Assembly (NCBI GenBank): GCA_014338405.1
Contig: JTDE01000249.1
Coordinates: forward strand, 1 to 64,000
Origin: Paragonimus skrjabini miyazakii
Lineage: Eukaryota; Platyhelminthes; Trematoda; Plagiorchiida; Troglotrematidae
Length of the DNA: 64,000 nucleotides
Direction of reading: 5' to 3'
Part shown: in pieces, positions 11,695 to 21,879 of the stretch
Numbering within the stretch: the first letter of the stretch is position 1
Layout: each line of letters begins with the position of its first letter
Notes under the pieces: model-generated
Seen by the model: only the letters and a program-made list of their open reading frames with translations
What the model was told of the DNA's origin: nothing
The model's database searches: none
Program-made: the position numbers and the translations under genes

Positions 11695-13815
11695 TATTGT
11701 CTGTTTCACGCTGATTCTTTCATGAATTACTATTGTAGTCATGTGAGTAAGCGAACACGTCAAATTCTAAGCGTTACTAGCCCACCAAAGATAGAAAACG
11801 ATAGGTGTTCCTCATCCCACTGTGCTCGGACACACAGAACACCATTCGCTGTCGCAACCAAATGCTTACACATAACGGTTAAACCAAATATATTGCGTGT
11901 ATGAAAATCTACAGGTCAATGATACTGCCCAGCGTGTATGTTCACGGAAGTTTATATACCAGTTGGGAGAAATATTTGCACTACGACTGTAATGAGGATG
12001 AACGAACACAGTATACTACTCATCAGTAGTCAGGCAGAGGCGCTTATTTAAGTATTGAACTGACGGAAAGAAATACAAAGAACACTGGAACGCACTCTGG
12101 CAATTAATAGTGTTTTCTGTACAGGAAGTTGACGAAGAAAACCGCGGAGTCCCTTGATCGGTGTTGAGGTTATGGTGAAGCATATACATACCATGTATAT
12201 TATACGAATAAACGACTCGTGTCATCCGAGTCCTCGGTTCATAACACTACTGGGTCTAGATAAGTTTATCTGAAGACGAAATCTACTCTCAGTTTTCTGA
12301 TCACCAAACCTGTACCAGCCACGACAACGTTCACAACATGCAAGGTTGGAACAACAAACAAACATAAATCATCTTGATCTGTCGTGCGCAACAAGCCATG
12401 CTCAGTGTAGTCCGAGGTAATAACGTCAATCATTTATAATGGAAAACTGGTTTATTTCTATTGGTGTAACCGCCCCAACAATTTCTTATCATAACTTTCA
12501 AAACTGTGGGCGGCTAGAAATTGTGGGTTGTTTACAGATTACGCTGACAGAATGATGCTGGTAGTAAACACCTTCGCAAGTTCCGACCCAAATACTTGGT
12601 GTATTATTCACAAGATTTGCTCAGTAACAGATCCAACATTTGAGATTCGGCTTTAGATTTTTGACTGGATATTGATTCCACCGCTCCAGCAGTAGTGACT
12701 CACAAATTTAAAATATACCATCCGTTTGAAGATTATCACAGAGGATTTGCTGAGATCGCAGTGGCTAGTTTGTCTAAGCTACTTTTGTGTTGAAAACTGG
12801 TAGCCTCAAACTGGCTATGTTCATCCATCATAACTCGTAATTAACAAGCTACACATGGCGTTCAATAAATGTACATGAAGCGTGCTCCCCCCCCCCCCGA
12901 ATGTCTATTTAATCGAGGGTTAATGTGGGTCGTGCTCAACTTGTGACTAACGAAGAAACTGAAAAATAAACGCAAGACGGCTGGTTTTATTCGTCTGAAT
13001 AAACTTATTTGGTGTAGTCGGCTAAAACGTTGTACGCTAGAAAAATGTAAAAACCAAATTTTCTTCACATTCTCTTTCAAATTCTCCGACGATGCATTGG
13101 TCCCTTGTACCCACAATCGACCCTGTTAACTCCCACAAATAAAGTGATCCTCTTGCATGCCTCCTGTGATAGAGGACAATACAGTATTTGTTCCCGTTAC
13201 AAGCCACTCATCCGTCCTAAAAGCATGGCGTTTTGTGATACCGAACGTAGTTTCGATGACACGATTTATGCATTCGTAATGGTTTCATGGGTAGAGAAAA
13301 GCCGGAATTATTACACCAACATCAAAGGTATCGGTAGCAACTAGATAACAATAACCCTCCCTCTGGATGTTATTCTTTCCAAATAAAACCAGACTGTTTT
13401 ACGACATTTTGTTAACGCTGTGCCGTTTTATTTCAATTAGTAAACAGTAAAAATCAACAAAATTCTAAATATAAGGTTCTTTATCCTATTCGAAATTTCG
13501 TTCACAACGGTCCACTCCGATTTTTATACAGTCGTTACTACAATACTTCAATTTAGTATCGACCTCCGTTTTTAACAAATTTGACAATGTTTGAGGATGA
13601 ACCTGTTCAACAGTTGAAAACAGGCCCCTTCTTAATGTATAAGCAATATCTATCAGTTTATCAAAAAATCGTGAGAACTCTGCCAATATAAATTAGTAAA
13701 ATGAAATTATTCAAGTAAGCTGAAATACAGTATTTTAGTGATTGTATTGCACTACTCATCTGTCAAATCAAATCAAACATTAAGCGATGATCAAAGTCTA
13801 CTTTACCGAAAATCC
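11695..13815. other. No recognisable gene; C12 run and a small hairpin
   Basis: A run of 12 C lies at 12887-12898. The hairpin ACTACT-CATC-AGTAGT (12015-12030) reappears in reverse orientation at 63934-63951. Short frames here (70-85 codons) are not recognised. Confidence 0.5.
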
Positions 13816-13820
13816 TGTCT

Positions 13821-14151
13821 ATTTCAAGTTGAACATCACCCACAATCGATTGCAGCTGTCACATTCTGATCGAAGAACCTGATCATTACTCACAAGCGAA
13901 AGTGGTTGAGCGTTCACATATGATAATTCGGTCGTGCCTAACGTGAAGTCAATGGCGCAGTGGTAAACACGGTTGCCTCATCAACAGTGTGGCCGGAGTT
14001 CTATTTCCGGCAGTGACAAGAATACCCCTTGCTGACGAGCTCTAATGAGAGCGAAACTCGAGTCTAGTACTTCTTTTCAAAAGAAACCGACTGGTAGGTC
14101 TATCGAAGTACGAAAGCTTCGATCAATTGTGGGCGATGGTCAACTTGAAAT
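13821..14151 (+). mobile_element. tRNA-derived SINE with hammerhead and terminal inverted repeats (HH-SINE 4)
   Basis: The clearest full-length copy, 331 bp. Bases 13821-13856 match the reverse complement of 14116-14151 at 31 of 36 positions by eye, so the element has terminal inverted repeats. Inside, in order: GATCATTACTCACAAGCG, a perfect A box TGGCGCAGTGG (13953-13963), a degenerate B box around 13996-14007 (GGAGTTCTATTTCC), the hammerhead core (14032-14064), and the family tail. No target duplication is visible. The inverted ends appear at the 9.35 kb copy too, so they belong to the repeat and not to a chance junction. Confidence 0.75.
14029..14068 (+). ncRNA. Hammerhead ribozyme, intact core but weak stem I
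   Basis: Core CTGACGA 14032-14038. Stem II GCTCT/AGAGC with AATG loop is perfect (14039-14052). GAA 14053-14055, A15.1 14056, stem III ACTC/GAGT as a loopless palindrome (14056-14063), C17 at 14064. The 3' side of stem I is TAGTAC, but the 5' side is CCCTTG instead of GCACTA, leaving only one to three weak pairs. All invariant core bases are present, so activity depends on whether stem I can form. Confidence 0.7.
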
Positions 14152-14154
14152 AAA

Positions 14155-15030
14155 CCCACTCCCCGACTACGTATCGGTAATCCTGTATATATGTATAAAC
14201 AACAGGAAGAGATATTGCTTATCTAACATGTTCGTTTTCATTGGCCGATTTCTTAATTTGTCTAGCTAGGCAATGTCTCCTTTGGACCCTGTTCATAATA
14301 CTGATTTTTGATGTCGAAATTTTGCCGGTTATCCTGCCGGGTTATCGTGTTCTGACTTGTTGCGTGGCGCTGTTCGCTGTGGTTGACCTCTCCGATTAGT
14401 GCATACTGCCGCTTGGTTGTCCCGATGTTTGAACTTTTGTAGATAAACCTAACTTCGATGGATGATCTAAATTAGTGACTGGTGCAGTCAGTCATCTATT
14501 CTCGATATCATGGCAAAATATGACAGTGGTGTCGTTATACGTTAAGTAGCTTGAATCTAAATTTTCAAACAAGCATACGAGGAGTCTTTCATCTCGTCAA
14601 CCTGTTTTAGGGAATAACTGGAAAACTCAAAAGTGTCCGAAGCTTGCGATTCATCATCGGTTGTTGTAGAAAAAATTCGTTTTTGTTTTGTTTGCATCAC
14701 GCATCGTCTTGAACAAAGCAGCTACTGCACTTAAGATTGAGTGCAGCAATGATGAGTACAATATGCAGCTAACCATTGCATTTACTACTTCGAATATATG
14801 AGTGAACTTCTTGGAAATGCGACCAACACGAAGCCTTTTGGTGCCAACAGATGAAAAATCTCCATCGAATTTACGATCTTCTGCATTATACTGCTAATCA
14901 GCGTGATATAGCAGTTGTCTGCTTCTTTTAATCGATATGAGTCGGACAAATCAATCAACCGTCAGTGGTGGCTCCCGAAGGTGTGGTTTGTGCATTGAGT
15001 GGTCTCAGTGAAAAGAAACCATTAAGGTTA
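14155..15030. other. No recognisable gene
   Basis: No supported frame or repeat between the SINE and the mariner element. Confidence 0.5.
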
Positions 15031-15035
15031 TTATA

Positions 15036-15059
15036 CGGGGGGGGGGAGTCGGACAGGTA
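15036..15059 (+). repeat. Mariner left terminal inverted repeat
   Basis: C followed by G10 and AGTCGGACAGGTA. The G run is longer than in the right repeat, probably by slippage. Confidence 0.8.
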
Positions 15060-15124
15060 TAATTACCCACACAGGAACATGTATTATACATCAAAATAAA
15101 GCTGGTCCAGTGTGGATCACATCC

Positions 15125-16089
15125 CTACTTCTCAACATAGTCACCGTTACGCTCAATACCAACGTTCCACCTTTGAATGAGCGCATGTATCCCTGCCTCG
15201 TAAAATTTTGAGCCACTTCTTCACTGTGGTTTTCACTTCCTCGTCACTGGAATAATGTTTGCCTCTCAAATCCTCTTTCATGGGGCCGAAGAGGTGATAA
15301 TCTGAAAGCGTTAAATCTGGTGAGTATGGAGGATGCCGTAAAATTGTCCAACCGAATGAGGCGATTGTCTCCCTTGTCTTGATGCTTATGTGTGGTCGAG
15401 CATTGTCTTGCGGAAGGAGGACTTTGCGGATTGGCAAATCGGGTCTCACCCGTTGGATTCTTGCTCTTAGCCTCGTCAGGGTCTCGATGTAGGCGTCAGA
15501 GTTTATTTTTTCTTTTCTAGGCAAGAAATCAAGCAGAATGACACCTTGAGCATCCCAAAAGACAGTTGCCATGATTTTTCCAGCTGACTTTTGCGTCTTG
15601 AACTTTTTTGGTTGCGGTGATTATGAGTGGCGTCATTCTATTGACTGCCTCTTTGATTCCGGTTCATAATGGTGAACCCATTTTTCATCACCTGTTACGA
15701 GCCTTTGAAAGAAGGTGTTGTCTCTTTGACTTTGTTCAAGGAGTTCAGAGCAGGCAGTGGCCCTGTTAGTCTTACGTTCGGGCACACACTTTTGAAAAGC
15801 CAAGTGACTGGACTATGTCGTAAGCACTTCCATGGCTCACTCCAAGGTTTTCTGCCAAATCATCAAGAGTTGTATGCCAGTCTTCTCTGATCAGAGCATC
15901 TGCTTTTGCTTTAGTGGCAAGATTGACAGACGCGGGTGGACGGCCAGAACGGGATTTATCGGCTACGCTCATAGTTCCCACCTTTTCATCCTCCAAACGA
16001 CAAACCCACCTGCATACATTGCTATAATCTACAGTATTGTCCTCAAACACGTTTGTTTGTTTTTGACGCAACTCTACGGGGGCAGCCAT
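15125..16089 (-). pseudogene. Mariner transposase, inactivated
   Basis: The family catalyses cut-and-paste transposition with a DD34D triad. The likely start is the ATG at 16089 (MAAPVELRQ, a usual mariner beginning). An N-terminal helix-turn-helix region follows, ending in SGRPP and GVSHGSAYDIV. Compared with family members, roughly 20-25 residues after MAAPVELRQ are missing. The frame is lost at about 15770-15777 just after KVCAR. The first catalytic Asp (GDEKW) has its codon at 15687-15689. Two nonsense codons follow in KRQSIE-W-RHS: TGA at 15633-15635 in place of Trp, and TAA at 15621-15623. The second Asp lies in LPQDNARPH and the third in SPDLTLSDYHLF, 34 residues apart. A last frameshift lies near 15205, before the family C-terminus (GDYVEK, stop at 15125-15127). 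Confidence 0.92.
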
Positions 16090-16230
16090 TTTGAATTTTA
16101 TTTGTGAGTCTAAAAACATGAAAAGTAAGAAACAAACTATTACAAAACGTAAATGATATAATCATTTATAACTGGAAAAAAATTCAGGTAATTTTATGAA
16201 AAACTTCACCAGAATTAAAAACATTGGCAT

Positions 16231-16250
16231 TACCTTCTGACTCCCCCTCG
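16231..16250 (-). repeat. Mariner right terminal inverted repeat
   Basis: Plus strand TACCTTCTGACTCCCCCTCG followed by TA. Confidence 0.8.
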
Positions 16251-16462
16251 TAGAATGTTATTGTAACGTTTGTGGTTAATTTAGTGAACAGGCGAACAAC
16301 TTGGTGACCGTGTTTAACAGATACATATCAAAGTTCTGCATAACTGCGATGACGACGAATTTGTTGAATGTACGTTGCTCCGACGAACGTTGAGTGACGC
16401 ACGTATAACCAACGACGCCAAATACCAGGATCAAGTCAAATCGCTGGAAACCGTGGTACTAT

Positions 16463-16912
16463 TGACATAAACAATATAATCAATTACAAGAAACAAACCT
16501 CAAATCGTTTGCGTTCGTAGGGTAAGGTACAATAGTTGGCCGCAATAGGCCGTCAAGGGTCCAACAGGCACGACAAGCGCAAGCATAGGCGACCGACAGG
16601 CATTGACGAACCGACGAACTGCGATCGGATCGGTCTGATGTGTGCCTAAATAGCCGGCCTTCGGGCAGACCGATTAGTTAGCAATAGTTTCACGGTGGCC
16701 CATGGGAAAGCCGTATTCACAGAGTGAGACTGACAGACAACGATGGGTGTGCGGGCAGGTGAGTGCGGCCCAATGAATGACGGAGGCTGGATGGAAAAAT
16801 CAGTACTTATAGACGCCGGTTGTGAGAATAACAATAACAGGCGTCTAGTTAGATGGGTTCACGGGGTGTAGTACGGCAGGGTCAACCAAGGGGAATTTTG
16901 ACCTTCCTACAT
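16463..16912 (-). repeat. LTR-like GC-richer block
   Basis: This block is richer in G+C than its surroundings. On the minus strand it begins TGTAGGAAGGTCAAAATTCC, has a TATA-like TATAAGTA near 16805, and can be read to end in TGTCA near 16463, a TG...CA layout typical of LTRs. A little beyond, TTTGGCGTCGTTGG could be a primer-binding-type sequence, but the spacing is poor. No second LTR or pol is seen nearby, so a solo LTR is possible and not shown. Confidence 0.25.
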
Positions 16913-16914
16913 TG

Positions 16915-18145
16915 AGGGTATCCTCTCCACATCTGAATACGCACAGCCATCTCCTACTAGAAATGCGACTGTCACCTTATCACATATTTCACTTATGTGA
17001 ATTATATTTGCACAAGGAACTGAAACATACGATTTAGGTTCCGTTTTGCTCGAAGTTCTTTCAATTCTGGCAGTTACACATGAGTTGTTTTTTAGGTGAA
17101 ATGTAAATGAATGTTGTTTGCGCATACTTTTTGATATCGTGTGTATATAGGCAACACTAATAACAGGACACCACCTGTTTTAAGTAAACCGGGATTTACG
17201 TTTCAGATAGTGATCGTGCAATGCGTTATAGATTATTGAAAAGCGCTTTGTTGAGAATGTAGGAGATTAGCCTTATACAAAGATATATACGCGAATAGTC
17301 AGTTCAAAATGTAGTCGCTGAATAGCTCACTATAGGCAATCCCGATCTAGATGGAGCAGGAGCACCAAGGAGACGAGACGCGCGCAGCAAAAGGTGTATT
17401 GTTAAGCTGAATCAATTCAAACAGGTGGTGTTCATTTTGTACAAGGACAAGTGGTGTAGATTGTATATAAAAATAAAACTAAATATGAAAAATGTACAAT
17501 ACCTATAAGAGTATCCCATAGTTCAAGTCAGCTTGCTGGCCACACAGTGCTTGCGATGTGAATTGCACGTTCTGTAGATAGCCGCACCGTTAGGCTGGAG
17601 TGATACCATGGCAGTGCACATACGAGCAATTTCTGCTGACCACGTCAACGCTTGCTAGTAAGTTTAAAAGCGCATTAATAAATAAAAGGGTGATAACGAG
17701 TTCACTAAACCGCCCCCACCTATACGATTGTATAACGAGGATGCAATCAGCTTCAACACATCAGATGGAGAACAACCATAACTATGTTTTACGAGTGGGA
17801 ATCGTGGTTACTGTTCGGCTACAAAGTATTGTAAGATCACTGTTGTTGCCCTGTTCCAGTGTCACACATCCCTAGTAAGTTACAGTGTTAGAAGCATATG
17901 GTGATCCAGTGAGGTTGTTTCAAATGGTTCAGCCAACATTTCGGGCAGGCCCTCTTACCGTTTGAAGCGCATCGTTGTAATTCCACACATTTGCCATCAG
18001 ACCAGTCGTGGCGGCACCAAACTATCCTTATCCGTATATGAACTAGACCTAGTCGAAGTCTGTTTACACATCGTGCAACCATTGGTGAAAGGACCCAGAG
18101 GGTATTAAAGTTCCTCTGAGTCGAATTTGTGGTGCATCTTTTTCT
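16915..18145. other. No recognised gene
   Basis: Several overlapping short frames on both strands (up to 91 codons at 17600-17875, +) with no recognisable domain. Confidence 0.45.
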
Positions 18146-18149
18146 GAAG

Positions 18150-18363
18150 TTTTCCTGACCGTGTTTATATGCCTAGTTCGTCTACACTTAGTGATGGATT
18201 TCAGTTTGTTGCTTTTCCCACAAATGATTCAATACTACTTGAAAATGTCCCGAAACGAGTCACTGGAAGAATCAAAAGGGTGATGGAGATTTCCAAAAAG
18301 ACGGACCGTCGTCATCAGACTTTTCCTCAATACAGCACGATCACCCCACATACAACATTATAA
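18150..18363 (+). CDS. Possible terminal exon, unknown product
   Basis: An acceptor-like TCTTTTTCTGAAG ends at 18149. It is followed by an open stretch of about 70 codons to a TAA at 18361-18363, and an AATAAA lies at 18447-18452. The peptide is polar, with a basic segment (VPKRVTGRIKRVMEISKK) and no domain I recognise. No upstream partner exon was found. The arrangement fits a 3' terminal exon but could be chance in this sequence. Confidence 0.2.
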
Positions 18364-18459
18364 AACCATTCCGAGTGCTAGGTTCACGTCCAACTCTAGC
18401 TTACTCGGTTAAGCTGTCATTTGAATGTAAGGTTCTAATGAACAACAATAAATAATTAG

Positions 18460-19435
18460 TGTGGTATTTAACACAACAGTATTCTACACTGCGCCAAAAT
18501 ATTCTGCCAGTTATATTATGTTAAGCCACGCCTCTAAGATACTGTCGGTTAAACCGCTTGCTTTTATCCTGAGGTCGATGAAGTCTTTTGTTGACATTCG
18601 TACACCTGGATCGCTGATGCATGGCGGTATTAAACTTTGTTCCCAGCTAACTTCATAAACGCCTGAACAGTTTAGTTGAAGTTCGCTGTGTTACTAGTGA
18701 GCATATTAGTTGAATTCGTATGTGTTCAGTGCTGGGTTTACTGCAGGCCAATAGCATTTTCTAAACTCACCACTCATCCTCACGTACGTGTTCTTTACAA
18801 ATCGTTCAACACTATTTATTCTTCAAACATCACATAACCAGGAATATCCGAGAGATCTTTCTCCTTCTTGTATTTGCCGAGCAACGTAAAGGAGTTTATA
18901 TTACCTACGTTTTATTTCAGAAGAACAACTATTGTGGCGGAGTCTGTTTAACGGATCCTAATTCACGTAACTCTACAAATCGACCAGTAAGTGCACCTAT
19001 CATCTGAATCATGCAAACATGACAAACTGTACAGTAAGATGATATAAGACTGATGACTGAACAGACAAGAGTTTTCGCTCAGAATGCGGAGGGTTGTCAG
19101 TTTAACTCCCAGTTAGATTAGTGAAAACGGAAACAATTGTGGGGCGGTAGTTTTTGAATGAACATCTTGAAATAATATGCTGTTAACAAGCTGTTTCTAT
19201 CGTATCACTTTCTGCCGTAAAAACTGGTGTAGAAACATATAGAGACTGAACCTTACTAGGCAGTCGTCAGTACAAAGGTGTACTGCGTATCGCAGCAGTT
19301 TGTCTTCGCAAGCTATAATTTACACTAAAAAACACATGTTAACCCTCAACCCACAAACTGCAGTCACACAAAGTGACGTCAAAATGAGTGAGATTGTCGA
19401 CTGTGGATACTTATCATCACAGATAATTGAAAATC
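18460..19435. other. No recognisable gene
   Basis: No supported feature. A weak tRNA-like string near 19060-19125 was judged too poor to call. Confidence 0.45.
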
Positions 19436-19634
19436 CCCGTAGCATTCATGAGAAACAAAGTTTCAGCGAACAGACTGTTTTCGATGAATTATCCTCTTTG
19501 GCTGGTACAACTATATAAAATTAAGTGACGAGTTACAATGATATTGATCAAAGATTAATGAAGGGGCAATGTAATTGGATAAAAGATTAACACTACTTAG
19601 TTGTGGTTAGGCCAACACAAAGAAAGTTGGTTCT

Positions 19635-19710
19635 AGTTAGTCAGTGTTAATCAGGCTGGGACAGGGGGACGGAGACAAATTGTTTCACGGGTTGGGCGGC
19701 CGTGTTCAGG
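19635..19710 (+). repeat. PLE terminal repeat, 3' copy
   Basis: Begins AGTTAGTCAGTGTTAATCAG. It differs from the 5' copy at about five positions in roughly 75 and is inverted relative to it. Confidence 0.75.
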
Positions 19711-21866
19711 GTAGAACGAATTGTCTATGTACACACAGATCCGGGTGACGTAATCGGACTGCGACCACCTCGGCTATCGACAGGATGTGGCATTTGACCT
19801 TTTGTGACAAGGTGGCCGGGACCCAATAGACGGTACGAAATGCTGTCTTCGTGTCTGTGTGTTGATTACAATCGACCAAATGGAACAGAATGGATGAACT
19901 GATGCGTTTTGTTGTCGCAGAGTGAAGCCAAGCGGGGCAGTGTTCACGGATTCTTTCAGATAAACGCCTGGTAGTGCGACCTATGTAAGCTGAACCACAG
20001 GAACAGTCAAATGAATAGATCAAAAAAGAGGCAACATTATTAGGCACGTTATCCTTCAAATTCAATGGAACAGCCCGTTTCGAGTGAAATGTAACAACAG
20101 AGCTAGCTGCATAATAATTCGTGTTGATAGCATTGGCGATTTGACGTGATATCAACTCTGCCGCTGAATCACCCTTGAATAGCAACGATAAGTAGACGTT
20201 CTTCTTATCCGCAGTGTCCACTGAGGGTTGCGGTAATCTATCCTGCATGTTAGTGTTGATGAACTTTTCTGGGTAGGCGTTAGTACTAAAAATCTCCCGT
20301 AAATTCTTCAGTTCCTCCTCTATCGTGTCATCTGTACAGATCCTCTTTGCTCTGTTCGTCAGACAACGTATTAGACCACGTTTGAGATTGAGCGGTACGT
20401 AGCTATGGAAGTGCAGGTATTGACCAGTCCATGTTTTCTTCTTAAAAATACTCCTCTGTAGTGAACCATCTGGTCTGCGTTTCAGTGCCACGTCAAGAAA
20501 GGACACTCGTCCGTTTATTTCCTCCTCCAAAGTGAATTCAATGTTGTTGTGAGCCTTTTTAAAAATGTCTAGTAGTTTCTGCGGATCTTCTAAACTGTCT
20601 ACTACGCAAAATACGTCGTCTACATATCTTCGGTAATAGCTTGTTTCTTTAATCACATCATCCAACTTGTTGTTTTCAAGCATGCTCATGAAGATGTCAG
20701 CAAGAACTGGTCCCAGTGGAGAGCCCATAGCAACACTATCAACCTGACGGTATAGCTCTCCGTTAAATGAAACTGGACATTTCTTGTGCAGAGCAATAAT
20801 AATTCTTTAAGATCTTCTACAGGCAGTCCAACGTTAATCTGGTGATTCTCAATATAGTCACTTACAAACTTAATGGTTTATGTCAATAGTACGTTAGTAA
20901 ACAACGATGATACATCAGGAGACAGCATTTTCTTGCCCGTTACGTTAAGGTTTGCCGAAGAGTCCACGAATTCGAAAGTATCTTCTATACTGTGTGTAAT
21001 TATTTCTTTCTTCACGGGTTCCAGAATTTCTACTAGCCACTGTGCAGCCGCATGGTAAGGGGAGTTGCACATGTCAAGTATCGGTCTGAGTGGTATTCCT
21101 TCCTTGTGTATCTTAGGCAAACCGTATAACCGCGAAATACGAGATCCTGTCGGACGTATACAATGGAATACATAGGTGCTAATCGACATCATAACAGAAT
21201 GATCACTTTTTGAAATCTTCAGTGCCTCCAAGTGGGACTTTGTGAGCAATCCAAACGATGAGGTCCTATAGCTTAGATACTTGTAACATGCGTTTACGAG
21301 GGTGGATTTAAAGTGTTCGGAATTCAGTTTAGAAGGTGGATGTAAATCTCGCAATTGACCGTTTAAGTTTTCAAACTGAACTTCCAGATCTAATTGCTCA
21401 ACTTTGCCACCTGGGCAGCAGAATTACGGGCCAAGCGACAAAATTTTAATCAATGACTTACTCACGGTTGGGCTGGAAATTGCATCTGCGGCTTTTTGGA
21501 CTGACTGTGAGGAGTAAACCTGTCTTATTTTTCTCTCCATTGATCTTTCTACGATTTTCTGCAATAAGATTCGAAGGCGGTTCTTTCTTCGGCTGACAGA
21601 TTCTCTACTACATGATAACGTTGAGCCTTGTTTCGTTCCAGCTCTGCCAATTGGGGAACTCGTGTGTCCTGTTTGTTACGTGCGTATCGTTTCAAAGATT
21701 TACTGGTAGGAGGCTCCCTTGAGGCTCCCTTGGCCGAACACGGCCGCTCAACCCGTGAAATAACTTGTCCCCGTCCCCCTGTCCCAGCCTGATTAACACT
21801 GACTAACTTATCATCACAACTGACAATCGATGACCAGCATGTAAACGATCTAGGACTGCACCACAA
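19706..21866 (-). pseudogene. PLE reverse transcriptase / GIY-YIG endonuclease, inactivated
   Basis: Order on the minus strand: an N-terminal basic region (frame 21549-21866); the QLDLEVQFENL region at about 21360-21420, preceded by a TAA within LGP-*-FC; RT motifs LYGLPKIHKEGIPLRPILD and LSPDVSSLFTNV (frame 20878-21354); a TAA at 20878-20880 where the family has an acidic residue; a one-base frameshift near 20775; then a 340-codon frame (19706-20728) opening with MGSPLGPVLADIF. In that frame YVDD (20615-20626) is the RT active site and FLDV follows at residues 77-80. The GIY-YIG domain has LIY at residues 236-238, YIGRTTRRLSERIREH from 248, Cys-x-Cys at 242/244, and a late IAEVVAVR with the likely catalytic Glu at 320. 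The three breaks make it non-autonomous. Confidence 0.9.
21734..21808 (-). repeat. PLE terminal repeat, 5' copy
   Basis: Minus strand begins AGTTAGTCAGTGTTAATCAG. It lies inside the N-terminal open frame of the element. Confidence 0.75.
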
Positions 21867-21879
21867 GTATGCAGTCTAT

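Larger units (their letters stand above)
15036..16250 (-). mobile_element. Tc1/mariner-family transposon (mariner), complete ends
   Basis: The element is 1215 bp, the usual mariner size. The left end (15036 on) reads C, ten G, AGTCGGACAGGTA; the right end, reverse-complemented, reads CGAGGGGGAGTCAGAAGGTA. These are imperfect inverted repeats of about 20-24 bp. Each end is flanked by TA (15034-15035 and 16251-16252), the expected target duplication. It contains one minus-strand transposase remnant. The ends are intact, so it might still be moved by an active transposase elsewhere, but it cannot move itself. Confidence 0.9.
19440..21870 (-). mobile_element. Penelope-like element with GIY-YIG endonuclease, copy 1
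   Basis: A minus-strand retroelement of about 2.4 kb. Its 5' end is near 21870 and its 3' end near 19440, the latter fixed by where similarity to the 45.5 kb copy begins. A segment near the 5' end (21734-21808) recurs in opposite orientation near the 3' end (19635-19710). Such terminal repeats in direct or inverted orientation are known for Penelope elements. One RT-endonuclease reading region lies between, broken at several places. Confidence 0.85.

Noticed and set aside
12887..12898. C12 run as a relic of a mariner terminal repeat
   Set aside because: The flanking AGTC...GGTA part of the mariner end is missing.
19060..19125. tRNA-like string with a B-box-like GTTTAACTCCC
   Set aside because: No pairing acceptor arm and no clear A box.
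19440..21870. Hammerhead in the Penelope terminal repeats, as reported for some PLEs
   Set aside because: Looked for CTGATGA/GAAAC patterns on both strands near both ends of copies 1 and 2; none with the right spacing was found.
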